The notes under the pieces are model-generated. The model was given only the letters and a program-made list of their open reading frames with translations. It had not been told where the DNA came from and ran no database searches. A program made the position numbers and the translations under genes. From NCBI GenBank assembly GCA_902464375.1, contig CABQIM010000014.1, forward strand, positions 1 to 25,577: 25,577 nt of DNA, written 5' to 3'. This DNA is from an uncultured bacterium. GTDB lineage: Bacteria; Cyanobacteriota; Vampirovibrionia; Gastranaerophilales; Gastranaerophilaceae. Below, piece after piece: positions 21,960 through 25,577 of the stretch (position 1 is the stretch's first letter; each line of letters opens with the position of its first letter).

Positions 21960-22127
21960 AGCCCCCACCCGAATTTCTAAACTCACTGACGTTCGTTAAC
22001 AAATTCTACCCTCCCCCTATAAAGGGAGGGGATGCGCCAAACCTGTAGTTTCACTTTGAGGCGGAATTGGTAGTTTTAAAGCAATTTAGTAGTTTCCTCC
22101 TAGCAGCCGACCATGTGTCTACGTACG
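21960..22127. repeat. Dispersed intergenic repeat, copy 2
   Basis: It starts AGCCCCCACCCGAATTTCT (as at 2067). A CCCTCCC (22009-22015)/GGGAGGG (22024-22030) hairpin, ATGCGCCAA, ACTTTGAGGCGG, a TAGTTTTAAA segment, AGCAGCCGACCATGTG and TCTACGTACG follow. The first 100 bp of this 406-bp gap (21853-21959) show nothing I can assign. Confidence 0.75.
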
Positions 22128-22147
22128 GGGGTAAATATACATCAAGT

Positions 22148-22232
22148 TTGTAGGCACACTTTGAGGCGGAGCTGGTAGTTTTAAAAGAATTTAGTAGTTT
22201 TCACCCAGTAGCCGACCATGTGTCTACGTACG
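22148..22232. repeat. Dispersed intergenic repeat, copy 3 (tandem with copy 2)
   Basis: It repeats the right half of copy 2: ACTTTGAGGCGG, TGGTAGTTTTAAA, AATTTAGTAGTTTTC, AGTAGCCGACCATGTG and TCTACGTACG, with a few substitutions. It ends 12 nt before the comEC extended -10 box. Confidence 0.78.
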
Positions 22233-22243
22233 TAGTACACTTG

Positions 22244-22252
22244 TGGTAGAAT
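22244..22252 (+). promoter_or_regulatory. Extended -10 box for leaderless comEC
   Basis: TGGTAGAAT is a TGn extended -10 ending 6 nt before the comEC ATG, with no ribosome-binding site and no clear -35. A transcript starting at the A of ATG is predicted. Confidence 0.5.
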
Positions 22253-22258
22253 TGTTTT

Positions 22259-24649
22259 ATGATTAAGGATGTATGCGCAGTAATATCACATAATAAAAAT
22301 GCTCTGATGCTAATATCAGTTACATTTTATATTCTTGCTTTGTTTTCGGTTTTAAGCGGACATTCTCTTGCATTTGCTACTTTAATTACTGCGATTTTGA
22401 TAATCTTACTTGTGACAAATCTTTTTAAGCTCAAGTATGTATTAATTTGGGCAGTTATATTTTATTTAGGAATTGCAAATACTCAATTCAGACTAAAAAT
22501 TACGGACGAATTATTGAATATAGCGCCGGTTAATTCAACTATTTCCGGTCAAATTCTCTCTATCCCGCAATCAAAGAGGGCAGATAAGCAAAGCTTTTTC
22601 TTTAAGGTTAACCGGATTGAGTATGATGATATGATTAAGACTTTTGATGATGAGAAAGTTTTGGTTAGCATTAGTGCGGATGAAAAGTTAAAAATATATG
22701 ATTACTATAAAATAACTGGGCGACTGGCGGTTCCTTTTAAAGCCGGTAATCCATCACAATTTGATTATGGAAATTATTTACGGAATTTTGATGTTTATTC
22801 GGTGTTTTATGGAAAACAAAATGTTAAGCCGAAAAAGATGAATGTAGAATTAACACGCAAAGAAAAGAGCTTGCAGTGGATAAATGATTATAGAGAAAAG
22901 ATTATTTCTATACATTCCAATTACTTAGCCAGCCCTAATTTAGAAATCTTGGGCGGTATTGTGTTTGGAGATGATGCAGTTTCACCACCGGAAAACATTA
23001 AACAGTCATTTATTAACTCCGGCCTTTTGCATATTCTTGCAGCTTCCGGCATGAATGTTGCATTTATATTTTCATTCTTCTTTTTCTTTCTAAAACTTCT
23101 GCGCGTGAATTATAAAGCAAATATTTCAATTGGCATTGTTATGATACTTATTTATTCTCTAATGACCGGTCTTGGCGCTTCTGTAATCAGAGCTACTTTT
23201 ATGCTAGTATTTGTTCTTATAGGGAAATTGATAGATAGAGATGCGCATAGCATTTCTTTATTGGCATTTGTCGCTTTCTTAATGCTTTTATACAATCCTA
23301 TGTATATAAATGATGTCGGCTTTCAGCTTTCTTTTATTGTAACTTTCGGTTTGCTAGTTATGACACCACATTTAATGAAATTCAAAAACAGATTTCTTGA
23401 TTATATTGTAGGAACAGTAAGTATACCAATCATTGCACAATTGTGGGTAATACCAATTCAAGTATTCTATTTTAATAATATAAGCTTGTATTCTGTATTT
23501 GCAAATATTATGAGCGTTCCAATACTTTCTGTCATAAGCTTCGGCGGTTTCATTAGTTCTCTTATTGCACCGATTACACCTCAAATTATATGCAGAATTT
23601 TTGATTTTGTATTGAATCCGCTAATATCAATTCTGGTTAATATCTCTGACTTTTGGGGAAATCTTCCTCATTCTACTCTTCAGACTAGCCACCCAAGTAT
23701 ATTGCAAATTATGCTATATTATTCAATTTTATTGGTTATTACAGCTTTGGCGAATAAAGATGTTAGAGAAAAATATGGTCGAATTCTTAAAATAATCTTG
23801 CCATCACTATTGGTTATTTTGGCATTAACTTTTATTTCTTTTCCAAACAGAAATCTTGAAATCACAGCATTTGACGTTGGGAATGCAGATTCTTTTTTGA
23901 TAAAAACTCCTGATAATAAGTATATGATTATTGATACGGCAAAAGCCGGATATAATGGCGGAAAATCGGTCGCTGAAATACTGATTTTAAAATATTTGCT
24001 TGATAGAGGAATTAAAGAAATTGACACAATTATTGTAACCCATTTTGATAACGACCACTGCGGTGGTGCTGTTGATTTGATGAATGGAATTAAGGTTAAT
24101 AAAATTTACGTAAACGATTTGGAACATAAATCGAAACAAGCTAAAGAAATTTATAAAACAGCACAAGAACAAAATGTTAAACTGATTTTATCTCAAAACA
24201 ATCAAGAGGTTATAAATAAAGATGGGCTAGTTGTTAAAAACTACATGCCAAAATCTAAAGGTGTGGGAGATAATGAAAATTCTATTCAAACATTACTTAC
24301 TTATAAAAGTTTTAATATGCTTTTTACCGGTGATGCTGGGATTGATACATTGGAAGAAATTAAATGTAATATTCCAAAACCAATCACTGTATTAAAAGTT
24401 GGACACCATGGCGCAAATGGAGTTATAAATAAACATTTAGTAAAAGATTTAAGCCCGAAGATTTCTTTAATATCAGTTGGAGAAAATAAATTTGGACATC
24501 CGACAATTTATACGTTGGAAGTTTTGAAAGATACGCGAATTTTGAGAACAGATATTCATAATTCCATTAAATTTGTTATTAATACTAAAGGATACAAAAT
24601 ATTTACTTTTGATTCCAAGGCTAAAAAATATATCCGATATAATGATTGA
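22259..24649 (+). CDS. comEC: ComEC/Rec2 DNA-uptake channel
   Basis: The inner-membrane channel that brings single-stranded DNA into the cytoplasm during natural transformation. The 796-residue protein is full length with three parts: an N-terminal domain with membrane helices and an OB-like region (about 1-190); a Competence membrane domain (about 220-510) with GIVFGDDAVSPPENIKQSFINSG and the signature LLHILAASGMNVAFIF; and a C-terminal metallo-beta-lactamase-like domain (about 540-796) with DVGNADSFLIKT, THFDNDHCGG (the HxxxDH metal motif), FTGDAG and VGHHGANG. The metal motif is intact, so nuclease activity is possible. Start: first ATG at 22259, predicted leaderless. No other competence gene lies nearby; dnaX follows 39 bp later. 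Confidence 0.95.
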   Translation: MIKDVCAVISHNKNALMLISVTFYILALFSVLSGHSLAFATLITAILIILLVTNLFKLKYVLIWAVIFYLGIANTQFRLKITDELLNIAPVNSTISGQILSIPQSKRADKQSFFFKVNRIEYDDMIKTFDDEKVLVSISADEKLKIYDYYKITGRLAVPFKAGNPSQFDYGNYLRNFDVYSVFYGKQNVKPKKMNVELTRKEKSLQWINDYREKIISIHSNYLASPNLEILGGIVFGDDAVSPPENIKQSFINSGLLHILAASGMNVAFIFSFFFFFLKLLRVNYKANISIGIVMILIYSLMTGLGASVIRATFMLVFVLIGKLIDRDAHSISLLAFVAFLMLLYNPMYINDVGFQLSFIVTFGLLVMTPHLMKFKNRFLDYIVGTVSIPIIAQLWVIPIQVFYFNNISLYSVFANIMSVPILSVISFGGFISSLIAPITPQIICRIFDFVLNPLISILVNISDFWGNLPHSTLQTSHPSILQIMLYYSILLVITALANKDVREKYGRILKIILPSLLVILALTFISFPNRNLEITAFDVGNADSFLIKTPDNKYMIIDTAKAGYNGGKSVAEILILKYLLDRGIKEIDTIIVTHFDNDHCGGAVDLMNGIKVNKIYVNDLEHKSKQAKEIYKTAQEQNVKLILSQNNQEVINKDGLVVKNYMPKSKGVGDNENSIQTLLTYKSFNMLFTGDAGIDTLEEIKCNIPKPITVLKVGHHGANGVINKHLVKDLSPKISLISVGENKFGHPTIYTLEVLKDTRILRTDIHNSIKFVINTKGYKIFTFDSKAKKYIRYND

Positions 24650-24673
24650 AAAATTTAAACTAGTGTATCTTTG

Positions 24674-24682
24674 TGATAAACT
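24674..24682 (+). promoter_or_regulatory. Extended -10 box for leaderless dnaX
   Basis: TGATAAACT is a TGn extended -10 ending 6 nt before the dnaX ATG. A weak -35 candidate, TTTAAA (24654-24659), is 17 nt upstream of the hexamer. No ribosome-binding site is visible. Confidence 0.5.
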
Positions 24683-24688
24683 ATTCTT

Positions 24689-25577
24689 ATGAGCGGGAAT
24701 TATGTACCATTATATAGAAAATATCGTCCGCAAACGCTGGATAAACTTGTAGGTCAAGAACATATCAAAAAGACCTTAACAAGCGCAATTGAGCTTGGTA
24801 AAATTGCACATGCGTTTTTGTTCACAGGTCCACGTGGTACAGGTAAAACATCTACAGCCAGAATTCTTGCAAAATCTTTGAATTGTAAAAACGGTCCAAC
24901 AATTCATCCTTGTGGTGAGTGCGAAAGCTGCCGTGATATTACAAATTCTGTTCCAATTGATGTAATAGAGATTGATGCTGCAAGTAATAGAAAAGTTGAA
25001 GATACGCAAAGTATTTTAGAAAAAATACAGTATGTTCCTGTTAACGGTAGATATAAAATCTATATTATAGACGAAGTTCACATGCTTACAAACCACGCTT
25101 TTAATGCTTTGCTTAAAACATTGGAAGAGCCACCGGAAAATGTTATTTTTATTCTGGCTACAACAGAAGTTCATAAAGTTTTAGACACTATTAAAAGCCG
25201 TTGTCAAAGATTCGATTTCAGAAGAATTACGACAGAAGATATCGTTAAACATTTGAGATATATATCTGATGAAGAAAAAATTAACATTTCAGATGATGCA
25301 TTGTTTACAATTGCAAAGAATTCTGCCGGCGGAATGAGAGATAGTATTTCACTTCTTGACCAATTAAGTTTGCTGGGTGTTTCAAAACAAGTAACGTCAG
25401 AAGATGTTAATGCTGTTTTGGGTAGAATTTCTTTTGATATTTTGCATAAATTGTCTGATAAAATCATTGCTTCATCACCAAACGAAGCTATTGAGATACT
25501 AAACGATATTTATAATTCCGGCAATGAGCCGTTGCAGATTTTAACAAACCTTTCTGAATATTTTAAAAACTTGTTGA
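24689..25577 (+). CDS. dnaX: DnaX, DNA polymerase III gamma/tau subunit (5' part)
   Basis: The clamp-loader ATPase that loads the sliding clamp and organises the replisome. The first 296 codons are in the window and the frame runs off the end with no stop. It begins MSGNYVPLYRKYRPQTLDKL, then VGQEHI, Walker A GPRGTGKTS (47-55), the zinc-binding Cys66, Cys75, Cys78 and Cys81, Walker B YIIDEVHML (Asp128, Glu129), LLKTLEEPPENVIFILATTE and the SRCQRF sensor. The start is the first ATG, preceded only by an extended -10 box. It lies about 6 kb from ybaB-recR, with which it is often clustered. Confidence 0.95.
   Translation, partial: MSGNYVPLYRKYRPQTLDKLVGQEHIKKTLTSAIELGKIAHAFLFTGPRGTGKTSTARILAKSLNCKNGPTIHPCGECESCRDITNSVPIDVIEIDAASNRKVEDTQSILEKIQYVPVNGRYKIYIIDEVHMLTNHAFNALLKTLEEPPENVIFILATTEVHKVLDTIKSRCQRFDFRRITTEDIVKHLRYISDEEKINISDDALFTIAKNSAGGMRDSISLLDQLSLLGVSKQVTSEDVNAVLGRISFDILHKLSDKIIASSPNEAIEILNDIYNSGNEPLQILTNLSEYFKNLL

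Noticed and set aside
22044..22232. Possible CRISPR array
   Set aside because: Only two tandem, imperfect copies of about 85 bp with no short conserved repeat or unique spacers, and no cas genes.

Overview
This is a visibly AT-rich, densely coded stretch of bacterial chromosome made almost entirely of housekeeping and envelope genes on the standard genetic code. KDO-8-phosphate synthase and an OmpH/Skp-type periplasmic chaperone point to a diderm with LPS. FliE/FliF indicate a flagellum. A 2-hydroxyacyl-CoA-dehydratase-type activase suggests an anaerobe. With TrmFO, YlxR-InfB and the low GC, my best guess is a non-photosynthetic gut-type relative of Cyanobacteria (Gastranaerophilales/Vampirovibrionia). 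This is inference from gene content, not a database match.

Layout. 1-4.3 kb, minus strand: a small acidic protein with an EF-hand-like loop, trmFO, and the flagellar basal-body pair fliE-fliF. 4.4-6.4 kb, plus strand, divergent from fliE: an unannotated 53-codon ORF 10 bp ahead of a membrane CHASE2-GGDEF diguanylate cyclase. 6.5-14.4 kb, minus strand: the CoA-enzyme activase followed by kdsA-aroA (1-bp gap); crcB under a clear fluoride riboswitch that directly follows ylxR-infB; and prfA. 14.5-17.4 kb, plus strand: a tight operon of TPR lipoprotein, lgt, ompH and a zinc alcohol dehydrogenase. 17.5-19.4 kb, plus strand: yebC, ybaB, recR. 19.4-20.7 kb, minus strand: eno. 20.7-25.6 kb, plus strand: an exported protein of unknown function, comEC and the 5' part of dnaX, separated by repeat-rich intergenic DNA.

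The genes fit a theme of growth and envelope building. Eno makes PEP, which both KdsA and AroA consume. Lgt lipidates lipoproteins such as its upstream neighbour. OmpH would chaperone outer-membrane proteins. InfB, RF1, TrmFO, YebC and YlxR serve translation or RNA metabolism. RecR, YbaB, DnaX and ComEC serve DNA maintenance and uptake. Convergent gene pairs share bidirectional hairpin terminators.

The most interesting signals lie outside the annotated proteins. They are the fluoride riboswitch with an apparent Shine-Dalgarno-sequestering platform; four genes with a -10 box exactly 6 nt ahead of ATG and no ribosome-binding site (predicted leaderless mRNAs); the small ORF coupled to the c-di-GMP enzyme, with a dyad on its predicted start site; a nested inverted-repeat (MITE-like) element wrapping the prfA terminator; and a composite dispersed repeat family around the exported-protein gene. 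I see no transposase, prophage, CRISPR array, tRNA or rRNA.
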